Source: Streptomyces sp. T39 (GTDB taxonomy: Bacteria > Actinomycetota > Actinomycetes > Streptomycetales > Streptomycetaceae). Taken from it: a stretch of 64,000 nt of DNA. The notes beneath the pieces were generated by a model. That model was given only the letters and a program-made list of their open reading frames with translations, searched no databases and was not told the origin of the DNA. The stretch is taken from NCBI RefSeq assembly GCF_008042045.1, contig NZ_RDBP01000012.1, forward strand, positions 1,679,959 to 1,743,958, given 5' to 3'. Positions 7,649 to 17,270 of this stretch are shown one piece after another; the first letter of the stretch is position 1; each line of letters begins with the position of its first letter. The position numbers and the translations under genes were made by a program.

Positions 7649-8493
7649 AGCCCGGTGAGACGCTGTGCGCCGCCGCGATCTGCGCCGGTGCGGCGGCCTG
7701 GCTGCTGACGGCCGGTGGACCGTCGCGCCGTCGGGCCGGGCTCCTCCTCGCCGGCCCCTCGGCGCTGCCCCCGCCGAGACCACTGAGGGAGCGGGCACTC
7801 GGCCTGTCGATGCGTCACAAGGAGTGGCTCTGCCTGATTCCCGCCGTGCTCCTCGCCCTGCTGGCGGGCTCGGTGGTGCCCGCCGTCCTCGGAGTGCCGG
7901 CGGTACCGCTGGTGCGACGGCGACTGCGTACGCGCAGCCGGGAGCGGGAGCGCAGACGCAGGGCGGACGCGGTGGTGGCCCTGTGCGGTGCGGTCGCGGG
8001 AGAACTGCGGGCCGGACTGCAGCCCGGAGCGGCGCTGCGGCTCGGTGCCCGGGCCGCGGACGCCCTCGGCGACGGTGAGGCCGCCGTGCTGGCGGCGGCC
8101 AGGTTCGGAGGCGATGTGCCCGAGGCGCTGCGTGCGGCGTCCCGCCAGCCGGGTGCCGAGGGCCTGGCGGGAATGGCCGCCTGCTGGCAGGTGGCCGTCG
8201 GCAGCGGAGCCGGGCTCGCCGACGGGCTGGACAGACTGGAGGCGGCACTGCGGTCGCTCGTGGACCAGCAGGAGGAGCTGCGGGCCCAGCTGGCGGGCGC
8301 ATGGTCGACGGTCGCCCTGCTCGCACTGCTGCCGCTCGCCGGCCTCGGCCTGGGGGCGGCGCTCGGGGCGGACCCGCTGCGGGTCCTGTTCCACACCCCC
8401 GCGGGGCTGGCCTGCCTGGCGGTGGGAGGACTGCTGGAGGCCGCGGGCCTGCTGTGGTCCGGACGAATCGTCCGAGCGGGGGAGACGGCATGA
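7645..8493 (+). CDS. TadB-like type II secretion F-domain membrane protein
   Basis: A 282-residue protein starting at a GTG that overlaps the tadA stop (GTGA). It has an N-terminal hydrophobic segment, a helical pair around residues 60-95 (LIPAVLLALLAGSVVPAVLG), a charged cytoplasmic stretch with RRRLRTRSRERERRRR, a T2SSF-type helical domain and two C-terminal membrane segments. TadB and TadC form the inner-membrane platform on which the TadA ATPase acts. The start is set by the operon overlap and not by a strong Shine-Dalgarno. Confidence 0.9.
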   Translation: MKPGETLCAAAICAGAAAWLLTAGGPSRRRAGLLLAGPSALPPPRPLRERALGLSMRHKEWLCLIPAVLLALLAGSVVPAVLGVPAVPLVRRRLRTRSRERERRRRADAVVALCGAVAGELRAGLQPGAALRLGARAADALGDGEAAVLAAARFGGDVPEALRAASRQPGAEGLAGMAACWQVAVGSGAGLADGLDRLEAALRSLVDQQEELRAQLAGAWSTVALLALLPLAGLGLGAALGADPLRVLFHTPAGLACLAVGGLLEAAGLLWSGRIVRAGETA

Positions 8494-9281
8494 CCACGGA
8501 TCTCCTTCAGCGGCTGGCGGCCGTGCTCGCGGGCCTGACGGCGGTGGGCTGCCTCGGCTCGCTGACGGCGCACCGGCGCGCCCGTGCGGTGCGCAAGAGG
8601 GTCGGGACGCTTCTGTCCGTCGAACCTGAACAGCGGCGTCGCAGACCCGAGGTGAGCCGCCGGGTCAGGTCATGGGGAGCGCCGTTCGGTGCGGCGCTGA
8701 TCTGCTGTGTCCTTTTCGGCGGAGTACCGGGGGCGGCCGCTGGCGTGGTGGCGGGTGCGGGAGTCCGGCAGTGGCTCCGCCGGAAGGAGCGGGCGGCCGG
8801 CGCCGGGCCCGGGGGCGCGGACGACAGCAACGGTGCCGAGGCGCTCCGCCAACTCCCTCTGGCAGCAGACCTCCTGGCCGCCTGCATCTCCGCGGGCGCG
8901 GGACCCCGGGAAGCCGCCGAAGCCGTCGGCGCGTCTCTGGGCGGCCCCGTCGGGGCGCGCCTGACGGGCATGGCCGCGCATCTGCGTCTCGGGCGCGAGC
9001 CGGCGGAGGCCTGGGAGTGGTTCGGCAGAACTCCTGGCGCGGCGCCGCTGGCCCGGTGCCTGGAGCGCGCCGACACGACCGGCGCTCCCGCGGCGGAGCC
9101 GATGGCACGGCTCGCCGAGAGATACCGGGCGGACCGCGCCCGGAGGGTCACCGCCCGGGGCCGCCGGGCGCAGGTGCTGATCACGGCCCCCGTGGGTCTC
9201 TGCTTCCTGCCCGCCTTCCTCGCCGTGGGGGTGGCACCGGTCGTGATCGGTCTCGCCGGAGGCCTGCTCACCGCCGAGTGA
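8490..9281 (+). CDS. TadC-like type II secretion F-domain membrane protein
   Basis: 263 residues; the ATG overlaps the upstream stop by 4 bp. It has an N-terminal membrane helix, basic linker RRRRPEVSRRVRSW, a second hydrophobic pair (FGAALICCVLFGGVPGAAAGVV), a cytoplasmic helical domain with PLAADLLAACISAGAGPREA typical of T2SSF, and a final helical pair near the C-terminus. It is the partner of the preceding gene in the platform complex. A hairpin follows, after which the pilin gene is read. Confidence 0.9.
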   Translation: MTTDLLQRLAAVLAGLTAVGCLGSLTAHRRARAVRKRVGTLLSVEPEQRRRRPEVSRRVRSWGAPFGAALICCVLFGGVPGAAAGVVAGAGVRQWLRRKERAAGAGPGGADDSNGAEALRQLPLAADLLAACISAGAGPREAAEAVGASLGGPVGARLTGMAAHLRLGREPAEAWEWFGRTPGAAPLARCLERADTTGAPAAEPMARLAERYRADRARRVTARGRRAQVLITAPVGLCFLPAFLAVGVAPVVIGLAGGLLTAE

Positions 9282-9313
9282 TCCGCTCCGGCGGGTGCCT
9301 CTTCCCACCCTTG

Positions 9314-9335
9314 CGTGCACCGCTTCCGGTGCACG
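9314..9335 (+). promoter_or_regulatory. Intercistronic hairpin before the pilin gene
   Basis: A perfect 9-bp stem, CGTGCACCG / CGGTGCACG, around a CTTC loop, in the only sizeable gap (86 bp) of the otherwise overlapping Tad operon. It could be an attenuator, a processing or stability element that uncouples pilin expression from the machinery genes, or part of a separate pilin promoter region. Confidence 0.5.
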
Positions 9336-9367
9336 TGATCGACCACTTCACCCATCAGGAGAACACC

Positions 9368-9610
9368 ATGTGGACAGCGATCCGTCACACCCTGCGCCGT
9401 GTGCCCTGCCCCCGCCTCGCGGACGGGCCGCGCGCACGCCTGCTGCCCGCCGCGCTGCGGCAGGACAGGGGCATGACCACGTCCGAGTACGCGATGGGCA
9501 CCATCGCCGCCTGCGCGTTCGCCGCGGTGCTCTACAAGGTGATCACCAGCGGCGCGGTCTCCACAGCGCTCGAATCGGTGATCGGCAAGGCGCTCGATGC
9601 CCAGTTCTGA
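9368..9610 (+). CDS. Flp/TadE-neighbourhood pilin-like protein (DUF4244)
   Basis: 80 residues with a good Shine-Dalgarno (CAGGAG, 4-5 nt spacing). After a basic N-terminus of about 35 residues comes the hallmark GMTTSEYAMGTIAACAFAAV: a Gly-Met processing site, Glu at +5 and a single hydrophobic helix, as in type IVb prepilins. The last ~20 residues form a short tail. It is the likely structural subunit or pseudopilin of the machine. No prepilin peptidase gene is seen in the operon. Confidence 0.88.
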   Translation: MWTAIRHTLRRVPCPRLADGPRARLLPAALRQDRGMTTSEYAMGTIAACAFAAVLYKVITSGAVSTALESVIGKALDAQF

Positions 9611-10037
9611 GGAAGCACCCGAAGGCCCGGCGCGCGGCGGTGACCGCGGCTCGGTCACCGCCGAGGCGGCCGTGGCCCTGCCCGCCCTGGTCGTGTTCGC
9701 CCTCGCCCTGGTGTGGGCGCTGATGGCGGCCGCGGCGCAGATCCAGTGCGTGGACGCGGCACGAGCGGGAGCGCGTGCCGCCGCCAGGTCGGAGCCGGAG
9801 CAGGCGGCCGTGGCCGCCGCGCGGTCGGCCGCGCCGGCCGGGGCCAGGGTCACCCTGGCCCGGGACGGCGACCTGTGGCGGGTGGACGTCGAGGCGGAGG
9901 CGCCCGGGCCGGGGGCGCTCACGCTGACGCTCGGCGCCCGGGCGGCTGCCCTCGCCGAGGACAGCGTCGGACAGGCGGTCGCAGGTGTCGCCGAGCGCGC
10001 GGCAGCCGGCCCGCACGAGGAAGGAAGGGCGCCGTGA
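9597..10037 (+). CDS. TadE-family membrane protein
   Basis: 146 residues, start overlapping the pilin stop by 14 bp. GSVTAEAAVALPALVVFALAL is the conserved TadE N-terminal motif (SxTxEAAVALP) followed by the single membrane helix. The rest is an extracytoplasmic Ala/Arg-rich domain. It is probably a minor pseudopilin of the Tad system. The stop overlaps the next start (GTGA). Confidence 0.9.
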   Translation: MPSSEEAPEGPARGGDRGSVTAEAAVALPALVVFALALVWALMAAAAQIQCVDAARAGARAAARSEPEQAAVAAARSAAPAGARVTLARDGDLWRVDVEAEAPGPGALTLTLGARAAALAEDSVGQAVAGVAERAAAGPHEEGRAP

Positions 10038-10777
10038 CACGGGACAGGGGCGCTGCCACCGTCTGGGTGGCGTGTGCGAGCAGCGTCCTGTGCGTGGTCT
10101 TCGCGGCCGTGCTCGCCATGGGCCAGGCGGTCGTCGCCCGGCACCGGGCGGGCGCCGCGGCCGACCTCGCCGCCCTGGCGGCGGCCGACCGCTCGCTGTG
10201 GGGCAGCACCGTCGCCTGCGACACCGCGGGCCGGGTGGCCCGAGCGCAGGGTGCCGAGGTGGTGCGGTGCGCGGTGACGGGCGAGGTCGCCGACGTCACG
10301 GCCCGGGTCCGCGTGGGCCCGTACGCGCCCCGGAGCAGGTCGAGAGCGGGCCCGCCCGCTGCCTCCGGTCTCCCCGGGGCCCCGCCCGGGGCGCCCGGCT
10401 CGGGGGTGCCGTCACCGGCAGCGTGGTCCGAGCCCGGCCCGTCGGCCTTTGCCGGTCTCCCCAGGTTCCCGCCTGCGCCGCCCGGCTCGAAGGTCCGCCA
10501 CCGGGGGACGGCCCCCGCTCCCGGCCCGCCGGACGGGGCACGGTGTGCCGCGGGGGCGGACGCGCCCGCAGGGGTGCGAGGGCGTCGCCTGATGTGCCCG
10601 GAAGCGCACCCAGGAGGTCCCACAGCGCACCGGGCGGACGGCCCGACCGTCAGGCACGGCGCGCGCCCCCGCCACCGGGAGGCGAACCCCGTGCCATCCC
10701 GCCGGCGGGCCGCGCCGTTGCTGCCCTTGTGCGCGCACCGGCTGGCCGCAGGGGCCCGGCAGGCCCGCCGGAGCCGG
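10034..10777 (+). CDS. TadE-like secretion/helicase-neighbourhood protein, C-terminus uncertain
   Basis: GTG start coupled to the tadE stop. The first ~110 residues are typical of the TadE-like protein found between Tad genes and the helicase in actinobacteria: RDRGAATVWVACASSVLCVV, a membrane helix and GAAADLAALAAADRS. Family members usually end soon after RSRAGPP (about 10360). Here the frame has no stop until 12154, which would run deep into the helicase antisense. Codon quality fades after about 10560 and an 87-bp imperfect repeat occupies 10365-10504. I end the feature at the helicase boundary. The true end is unknown: lost stop, frameshift or sequencing error. Confidence 0.5.
10365..10504 (+). 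repeat. Imperfect direct repeat, period 87 bp
   Basis: CCGGTCTCCCC and the downstream CCCGGCTCG occur at 10365/10394 and again at 10452/10481, a constant 87-bp shift with diverged sequence between. In the TadE-like frame they encode GLPGAPPGAPGSG and GLPRFPPAPPGSK. The duplicated tract covers the place where the gene should end. Confidence 0.6.
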
Positions 10778-13270
10778 TCAGGCGGAGGGGGCGCCGTCAG
10801 GTGCCCCCGGCGGGGCCGGGGGGCGGGGGGCCCCGCGCAGCAGCTCCGTGAGGAGCCGTACCGCGCCGCGCTTGTGCAGCGGGTCGTTGCCGTTGCCGCA
10901 CTTGGGGGACTGGATGCAGGAAGGACAGCCCGCGTCGCACTCGCAGGACGCGATGGCCTGGCGGGTGGCGGTGAGCCACTCCTCGGCGGTGTGGAACGCG
11001 CGCTCGGCGAAGCCGGCGCCACCCGGATGGCCGTCGTACACGAACACCGTCGGAAGCAGCGTGTCCGGATGCAGGGGGACGGAGACCCCGCCGATGTCCC
11101 AGCGGTCGCACGTGGCGAACAGCGGCAGCATGCCGATGGACGCGTGCTCGGCCGCGTGCAGGGCCCCGCCGAGCTGCTCGGGACCCACCCGGGCGGCGTC
11201 GAGCTGGTCCTCGGTGACCGTCCACCACACCGCCCGGGTGCGCAGGGTGCGCGGCGGGAGGTCGAGCTTGGTCTCGCCGAGGACCTCGCCCGTGACGACC
11301 CTGCGGCGCAGGAAGGAGACGACCTGGTTGGTGACCTCGACGGAGCCGTAGCAGAGCCGCCCCTCCCCCCAGGGGATCTCGGTGTCGGTCTCCAGGACGG
11401 AGATGGCGGTGGTGTCCCGCGCCGTGGTCGAGTACGGCGGGGCGGCCTCCTCGACCAGGGCCACGGAGTCCTCCAGGTCGAGCTTCCTCACCAGGTACGT
11501 ACGGCCCTGATGGAGATGGACCGCGCCGTCGTGCACGGCCGTGTGGGCCGCGCCCTCGTCCACCGTGCCGAGCAGCCGCCCGGTGGCCGCCTCGACGATC
11601 TGCACCGGGCGGCCGCCCCCGCCGCGGATGTCGGTCAGATCGGCGGCCCGCTCGCGCCGGGTCCAGTGCCAGCCGGCCGTACGCCGCCGCAGCAGTCCCG
11701 CCGTCTCCAGCTGGGGCATGAGCCCGGCGGCCGCGGGGCCGAAGAGTTCGAGGTCGGCCTCGGTGAGGGGCAGTTCGGCGGCCGCCGCGCACAGATGCGG
11801 CGCGAGGACGTACGGGTTGTCCGGGTCCAGCACGGTCGACTCCACCGGCCGCTCGAACAGCGCCTCCGGGTGGTGAACGAGGAAGGTGTCCAGCGGGTCG
11901 TCCCTGGCGACGAGCACGGCCAGCGCGCCCTGGCCCGAACGGCCCGCGCGTCCTGCCTGCTGCCACAGCGAGGCACGGGTGCCCGGATAACCGGCGATGA
12001 GCACGGCGTCCAGCCCGGCGACGTCGACGCCCAGTTCGAGTGCGGTCGTGGCGGCGAGGCCGAGGAGCTCGCCGGAGTGGAGGGCGCGTTCGAGCGCGCG
12101 GCGCTCCTCGGGCAGATAGCCGCCCCGGTAGGCCGCGACACGCCGGGGCAGTGAGCGGTCCACCTCGGCGAGGCGCTCCTTGGCGATGAGGGAGATGAGC
12201 TCGGCGCCCCTGCGGGAGCGGACGAAGGCGACGCTGCGCACCCCCTGCACGGTCAGATCGGTCAGCAGGTCGGCCGTCTCGGCGGTCGCGGTACGCCGGA
12301 CGGGTGCGCCCTTCTCCCCGTGGAGCTCGGTCAGCGGCGGCTCCCACAGCGCGAAGACCAGCTCGCCGCGCGGTGAGGCGTCGTCGGACACCTCCTGGAC
12401 GGGCAGGCCGGTGAGGCGGTGGGCGGAGACCGCGGGGTCGGCCGAGGTGGCGGACGCGAGCAGGAAGACGGGATCCGCCCCGTACCGGGCGCACAGGCGG
12501 CGGAGCCGGCGCAGGACCTGGGCGACGTGCGAGCCGAAGACGCCCCGGTAGGTGTGGCATTCGTCGATCACCACGTAGCGCAGCGAGCGGAGGAAGGAGG
12601 ACCAGCGGGGGTGGGAGGGGAGTATCCCGCGATGGAGCATGTCGGGGTTGGTCAGCACGTAGTTGGCGTACTGCCGCACCCACTCGCGTTCCTCGACGGG
12701 GGTGTCCCCGTCGTAGACGGCGGGCCGGACGCGGTTGCCGAGCGGCGCGGCGAGCTCCCGGACGGCGCGCCGCTGGTCGGCGGCCAGGGCCTTGGTGGGG
12801 GCCAGGTAGAGGGCCGTGGTGCCGCGGCCGTTCGGGGCCTCGGCGCCGTCGAGGAGGGTGCTGAGGACGGGCACGAGGTAGGACAGGGACTTCCCCGACG
12901 CGGTGCCGGTCGCGATCACCACGGATTCGCCGTCCAGAGCGTGCTCCGCGGCGGCCGCCTGGTGGGCCCAGGGGTGGTCGATCCCCGCCGCCTGGACGGC
13001 GGCGATCACTTCGGCGCGGATGCGGTCGGGCCAGACGGCATGCCGGCCCGGTCGCGGGGGCAAGTGCTCCGTATGAGTGATGCGCGCAGCCCGGTTCGCC
13101 CCTGCGGTGAGCCGGTCGAGGACCGCACCGGGGGAGGGGCGGGTTTCCCTGTTCTGGGGAGGTCGACTGGGACGGAGATTCTTGGCCATCGGCACCGAGT
13201 GTGTCACTGGCGTGACGGACAATGGTCCCAAGGCGTCGTGCATGGCTGCTGGTAAGTGATTGAATGCCAT
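10778..13270 (-). CDS. DEAD/DEAH-box helicase with DUF1998/MZB zinc module
   Basis: 830-residue superfamily 2 helicase. After a disordered N-terminus come the Q-like region, Walker A ATGTASGKSLSYLVP (about residue 120), Walker B DECHTYRG, SAT (LASATSADP), the second RecA fold with ATTALELGVDVAGLD and QQAGRAGRSGQG, and a C-terminal MZB module with CECDAGCPSCIQSPKCGNGN (four Cys). This architecture matches bacterial relatives of Hrq1/SftH (3'-5' DNA helicases implicated in repair), typically encoded beside Tad genes. The start at 13270 keeps an N-terminus I recall from other streptomycetes; MAKNLRPSR about 26 codons later is an alternative. Divergent from bldG. Confidence 0.95.
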   Translation of the reverse strand: MAFNHLPAAMHDALGPLSVTPVTHSVPMAKNLRPSRPPQNRETRPSPGAVLDRLTAGANRAARITHTEHLPPRPGRHAVWPDRIRAEVIAAVQAAGIDHPWAHQAAAAEHALDGESVVIATGTASGKSLSYLVPVLSTLLDGAEAPNGRGTTALYLAPTKALAADQRRAVRELAAPLGNRVRPAVYDGDTPVEEREWVRQYANYVLTNPDMLHRGILPSHPRWSSFLRSLRYVVIDECHTYRGVFGSHVAQVLRRLRRLCARYGADPVFLLASATSADPAVSAHRLTGLPVQEVSDDASPRGELVFALWEPPLTELHGEKGAPVRRTATAETADLLTDLTVQGVRSVAFVRSRRGAELISLIAKERLAEVDRSLPRRVAAYRGGYLPEERRALERALHSGELLGLAATTALELGVDVAGLDAVLIAGYPGTRASLWQQAGRAGRSGQGALAVLVARDDPLDTFLVHHPEALFERPVESTVLDPDNPYVLAPHLCAAAAELPLTEADLELFGPAAAGLMPQLETAGLLRRRTAGWHWTRRERAADLTDIRGGGGRPVQIVEAATGRLLGTVDEGAAHTAVHDGAVHLHQGRTYLVRKLDLEDSVALVEEAAPPYSTTARDTTAISVLETDTEIPWGEGRLCYGSVEVTNQVVSFLRRRVVTGEVLGETKLDLPPRTLRTRAVWWTVTEDQLDAARVGPEQLGGALHAAEHASIGMLPLFATCDRWDIGGVSVPLHPDTLLPTVFVYDGHPGGAGFAERAFHTAEEWLTATRQAIASCECDAGCPSCIQSPKCGNGNDPLHKRGAVRLLTELLRGAPRPPAPPGAPDGAPSA

Positions 13271-13349
13271 CGCGGCTGGCGACCGTCCTCCGGCTCCGTC
13301 GGGGAGACCTCAGGGGGCGGCCGCTCGATAGCAAGGTGCTGGAGGATCC

Positions 13350-13703
13350 GTGGACCTGTCCCTGTCGACTCGCAATGTGTCCGGACCTGGTGGCGACCGT
13401 ACGGTCGTCGAGGTCGGTGGCGAGATTGATGTCTATACCGCGCCCAAGCTGCGCGAGCAGTTGGTCGAGTTGGTGAACGACGGCAGCTACCACCTTGTCG
13501 TCGACATGGAGGGCGTGGACTTCCTCGACTCCACCGGTCTCGGCGTGCTCGTCGGCGGTCTCAAGAGGGTGCGCGCCCATGAGGGCTCGCTGCGCCTGGT
13601 CTGCAACCAGGAGCGCATTCTCAAGATCTTCCGGATCACGGGCCTGACCAAGGTGTTCCCCATCCACACCACGGTCGACGAGGCTGTCGCGGCGACCGAC
13701 TGA
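13350..13703 (+). CDS. bldG: Anti-anti-sigma factor BldG
   Basis: 117-residue STAS protein of the SpoIIAA/RsbV class and an essential switch for development and antibiotic production in streptomycetes. It starts at a GTG after GGAGG. The phosphorylation site is DSTGLG with Ser61. From Tyr29 onward it is nearly identical to my memory of S. coelicolor BldG. The N-terminus carries an apparent extra SGPG (residues 11-14), which shifts the usual Ser57 to 61. The unphosphorylated form binds an anti-sigma factor, presumably the product of the next gene. Bicistronic arrangement with a 93-bp gap. Confidence 0.97.
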   Translation: MDLSLSTRNVSGPGGDRTVVEVGGEIDVYTAPKLREQLVELVNDGSYHLVVDMEGVDFLDSTGLGVLVGGLKRVRAHEGSLRLVCNQERILKIFRITGLTKVFPIHTTVDEAVAATD

Positions 13704-13796
13704 CGGTCGTCCGGGACAACCGGAAGCAGGAGGGGCACCGGGCATCCAGCCCGGGCCTCCACATAAGCACGCTCGCATGTTCGAGGGGGATCACGC

Positions 13797-14231
13797 ATGG
13801 CCACCGTTGAGCTCCGCTTCAGCGCTCAGCCGGAGCACGTCAGGACGGCACGGCTCGTCGCCGCCGCCGTGGCGCGCCGGGCCGGGGTCGACGAGGCGGT
13901 GCTGGACGAGGTGCGCCTCGCCGTGGGCGAGGCGTGCAGCCGCGCGGTGGGCCTGCACCGCAGCCACGGCGTCACCGCGCCGGTGCGCGTCAAGCTCTCC
14001 GACGAGGAGAAGTCGTTCTCGATCGAGGTCGGCGACGAGGTGACGACGGTCGGTTCCGGGGACGTCGCGGGACGCTCCGCCGGCCCCGACGACGAGGGTG
14101 ACGGCGAGGACGAGATGGGCCTCGCGGTCATCAGCGGACTCGTCGACGACATGGAGGTCTCCTCGAACGACGGCGGCGGGGTCATCCGGATGAGCTGGCC
14201 CCTCTCGGCACCCCCGGTCGCCGCCCCGTAG
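13797..14231 (+). CDS. RsbW/SpoIIAB-like anti-sigma factor, BldG partner
   Basis: 144-residue GHKL-type ATP-binding protein. It shows the helical N-box region (DEVRLAVGEACSRAVGLHR, where Glu/Ser replace the usual EAxxNA) and a degenerate nucleotide lid with DEMGLAVISGLVDDM in place of DxGxG. An acidic insert (PDDEGDGEDE) lies between. Members at this locus are thought to be the kinase/anti-sigma partner controlled by BldG. The weakened N-box and G-box could mean reduced kinase activity. Strong hairpin downstream at 14463. Confidence 0.9.
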   Translation: MATVELRFSAQPEHVRTARLVAAAVARRAGVDEAVLDEVRLAVGEACSRAVGLHRSHGVTAPVRVKLSDEEKSFSIEVGDEVTTVGSGDVAGRSAGPDDEGDGEDEMGLAVISGLVDDMEVSSNDGGGVIRMSWPLSAPPVAAP

Positions 14232-14462
14232 ACCCCGCGGGCGCCCCCGGGCCACACCGTCACCTCTTCGGCCCAAGCGTCTCCGGACAATCCGCGCGAC
14301 CGGCGTCCCGGTGCCCCTCCCCGGCACATGCGGTGTCCGCGTCGGGGTGGCGGACCGGACAGTTTCCGGAGCGGCCGCTCCGGCCCGACTCGCCCGGCTG
14401 ACCGGTGACCGAACGGAATTCCACCGGCTGATCCACGGTCGGTCTCCGCTTGATCCCCTGGG

Positions 14463-14489
14463 AAAGGCCCTGCTGAGCAGGGCCTTTTT
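14463..14489 (+). terminator. Intrinsic terminator of the bldG operon
   Basis: A perfect 11-bp stem, AAAGGCCCTGC / GCAGGGCCTTT, with a TGA loop and a T-run, as textbook as any in the window. The rest of the 14232-14678 gap has a putative -10 (TACAAT at 14636-14641) about 37 bp before hppA and no further gene. Confidence 0.92.
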
Positions 14490-14678
14490 CGTGTCTCCGG
14501 AGATCGCCGATCAAGTCCGAATGCCCCAGTCTCATTACTGCTTTCGTGGGCATTTCCGTGTCCTGATCATTTCTCGCGCGACACATCAAGGTCAATGGAA
14601 TTCGTCGCGCTCTGTTTTGATCGGGTTCTGCTCCCTACAATCCGTCCACATCTTGAGCTCTGACGTCAAGGAGGACGA

Positions 14679-17084
14679 ATGGCGGGGCTCTTCACTCAAA
14701 TGGCCGATCATCCCACTTCCCACGCTGCCGCAGTGCTCACCGACGACAACCGCGTGATCGTCGTCGTGATCGCGGTCGTCGCCCTGGCCGCCCTGGTCGT
14801 CGCCCAGCTGCTGGTACGCCAGGTGCTCGCCGCGGGTGAGGGCACCGAATCCATGAAGAAGATCGCGGCTGCTGTGCAGGAGGGCGCGAATGCCTATCTC
14901 GCGCGGCAGCTCCGCACACTCGGGATCTTCGCCGTCGTGGTGTTCTTCCTTCTGCTGCTCCTCCCGGCCGACGACTGGTCGCAGAGAGCGGGCCGGTCCG
15001 TGTTCTTCCTGGTGGGTGCGCTCTTCTCGGCGGCCACCGGATACATCGGAATGCGACTCGCCGTGCGGGCGAATGTGCGCGTCGCCGCTGCGGCCCGGGA
15101 AGCCACACCCCAGGAAGGCGAACCGGAAAAGGATCTGACGCTCGTCGCCCACAAGGCGATGAAGATCGCCTTTCGCACGGGCGGCGTGGTGGGCATGTTC
15201 ACCGTCGGGCTCGGACTGCTCGGCGCGTCCTGCGTCGTGCTCGTCTACGCGGCCGACGCGCCCAAGGTGCTCGAAGGCTTCGGCCTGGGCGCCGCGTTGA
15301 TCGCCATGTTCATGCGTGTCGGCGGCGGCATCTTCACCAAGGCCGCCGACGTGGGCGCGGACCTGGTCGGCAAGGTCGAGCAGGGCATCCCCGAGGACGA
15401 CCCCCGCAACGCGGCGACCATCGCCGACAACGTGGGCGACAACGTCGGGGACTGCGCCGGGATGGCGGCCGACCTCTTCGAGTCGTACGCCGTGACCCTG
15501 GTCGCGGCACTCATCCTGGGCAAGGCCGCCTTCGGCGACGCCGGGCTCGCCTTCCCGCTGATCGTCCCGGCGATCGGCGTGGTCACCGCGATGATCGGCA
15601 TCTTCGCTGTCGCCCCGCGGCGCTCCGACCGCAGCGGGATGACGGCCATCAACCGCGGCTTCTTCGTCTCCGCGGTGATCTCGCTCGTGCTCGTCGCCGT
15701 GGCGGTCTTCGCCTATCTGCCCGCCACCTACGCGGAACTGGACGGAGTGGGCGACGCGGCCGTCGCCGCGCACGACGGGGACCCGCGCATCCTCGCGCTC
15801 GTCGCCGTCGCCATCGGCATCGTGCTCGCGGCGCTCATCCAGCAGCTGACGGGCTACTTCACCGAGACCAGCCGCCGCCCCGTCCGGGACATCGGCAAGT
15901 CGTCGCTGACCGGCCCCGCCACGGTCGTGCTGGCCGGAATCGCGATCGGCCTCGAATCGGCGGTCTACACGGCGCTGCTGATCGGGCTCGGGGTGTACGG
16001 GGCGTTCCTGCTCGGCGGCACCTCGATCATGCTGGCCCTGTTCGCCGTGGCGCTGGCCGGCACCGGTCTGCTCACCACGGTCGGCGTCATCGTCGCCATG
16101 GACACCTTCGGTCCGGTCTCCGACAACGCCCAGGGCATCGCGGAGATGTCCGGTGACGTCACCGGGGCGGGCGCGCAGGTCCTCACCGACCTGGACGCCG
16201 TCGGCAACACCACCAAGGCCATCACCAAGGGCATCGCCATCGCCACGGCCGTCCTCGCGGCGGCCGCGCTCTTCGGCTCGTACCGCGACGCCATCGCCAC
16301 AGCGGCCCGGGACGTCGGGGAGACACTCGGCGACGGGGCCCCGATGAACCTGGTGATGGACATCTCCCAGCCCAACAACCTGGTCGGTCTGGTGCTCGGC
16401 GCGGCGGTCGTCTTCCTCTTCTCCGGACTGGCGATCAACGCGGTGTCCCGCTCCGCCGGCGCGGTGGTCTACGAGGTGCGGCGGCAGTTCCGCGAGCACC
16501 CCGGGATCATGAACTACACGGAGACGCCGGAGTACGGCCGGGTGGTCGACATCTGCACCAAGGACGCGCTCCGCGAGCTCGCCACGCCGGGACTGCTGGC
16601 GGTGCTGACCCCGATCGCGGTCGGTTTCTCCCTGGGCGTCGGCGCCCTGGGCGCCTTCCTCGCCGGCGCCATCGGCACCGGGACCCTGATGGCGGTCTTC
16701 CTCGCCAATTCCGGAGGCGCCTGGGACAACGCCAAGAAGCTGGTGGAGGACGGTCACCACGGGGGCAAGGGAAGCGAGGCCCACGCGGCGACGGTGATCG
16801 GCGACACGGTCGGCGACCCGTTCAAGGACACCGCGGGCCCGGCCATCAACCCGCTGCTGAAGGTGATGAACCTGGTCGCCCTGCTCATCGCGCCGGCGAT
16901 CGTCCAGTTCAGCTACGGGGACGACTCCAGCGCGGGCGTGCGGGCGGTGGTGGCGGTGCTCTCGATCCTGATCATCGTGGGCGCCGTGTACCTCTCCAAG
17001 CGGCGCGGCATCGCGGCGGACGACGACGACGGCAGCACCGCCGAGCGCAACGCGCAGTCGCCTGATCCGGCGGTGGTTTCCTGA
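14679..17084 (+). CDS. hppA: Membrane-bound proton-translocating pyrophosphatase
   Basis: 801 residues, about 16 membrane helices. It couples hydrolysis of pyrophosphate to proton export. Strong Shine-Dalgarno AAGGAGG before the ATG. Signature blocks: [40 protein letters not shown] (substrate and Mg sites), [12 protein letters not shown] and [30 protein letters not shown] carries Lys where K+-dependent enzymes have Ala, so this is predicted to be the K+-independent H+ pump. Short acidic cytoplasmic tail. Monocistronic, with hairpins on both sides. Confidence 0.97.
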   Translation: MAGLFTQMADHPTSHAAAVLTDDNRVIVVVIAVVALAALVVAQLLVRQVLAAGEGTESMKKIAAAVQEGANAYLARQLRTLGIFAVVVFFLLLLLPADDWSQRAGRSVFFLVGALFSAATGYIGMRLAVRANVRVAAAAREATPQEGEPEKDLTLVAHKAMKIAFRTGGVVGMFTVGLGLLGASCVVLVYAADAPKVLEGFGLGAALIAMFMRVGGGIFTKAADVGADLVGKVEQGIPEDDPRNAATIADNVGDNVGDCAGMAADLFESYAVTLVAALILGKAAFGDAGLAFPLIVPAIGVVTAMIGIFAVAPRRSDRSGMTAINRGFFVSAVISLVLVAVAVFAYLPATYAELDGVGDAAVAAHDGDPRILALVAVAIGIVLAALIQQLTGYFTETSRRPVRDIGKSSLTGPATVVLAGIAIGLESAVYTALLIGLGVYGAFLLGGTSIMLALFAVALAGTGLLTTVGVIVAMDTFGPVSDNAQGIAEMSGDVTGAGAQVLTDLDAVGNTTKAITKGIAIATAVLAAAALFGSYRDAIATAARDVGETLGDGAPMNLVMDISQPNNLVGLVLGAAVVFLFSGLAINAVSRSAGAVVYEVRRQFREHPGIMNYTETPEYGRVVDICTKDALRELATPGLLAVLTPIAVGFSLGVGALGAFLAGAIGTGTLMAVFLANSGGAWDNAKKLVEDGHHGGKGSEAHAATVIGDTVGDPFKDTAGPAINPLLKVMNLVALLIAPAIVQFSYGDDSSAGVRAVVAVLSILIIVGAVYLSKRRGIAADDDDGSTAERNAQSPDPAVVS

Positions 17085-17095
17085 CGCGCAGCCAA

Positions 17096-17135
17096 CGGGC
17101 GGGTGGGCGCCGCACATTGATGCGGCGTCCGCCCG
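17096..17135 (+). terminator. Terminator after hppA
   Basis: CGGGCGG and CGCCGCA pair with the right arm TGCGGCG-T-CCGCCCG around a CATTGA-type loop: two 7-bp stem blocks separated by a small bulge, starting about a dozen bases after the stop. Confidence 0.7.
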
Positions 17136-17270
17136 TTCGTGCGTCCGGGTGAGCCTTCTCTCTCTGATGCAAATGGCTTCAATAGCGTACGAATCGGACT
17201 TTCGGCGTGCGGTTGTCGCCCACTTGGCGTGTATGTTCCGGGGCCGAGAGCCTTGGAAGGGACCGATCCG

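Noticed and set aside
5282..8497. Minus-strand open frame of over 1000 codons opposite the Tad genes
   Set aside because: Pro/Arg/Gly-rich translation without domains, exactly opposite well-supported tad genes; an effect of very high GC.
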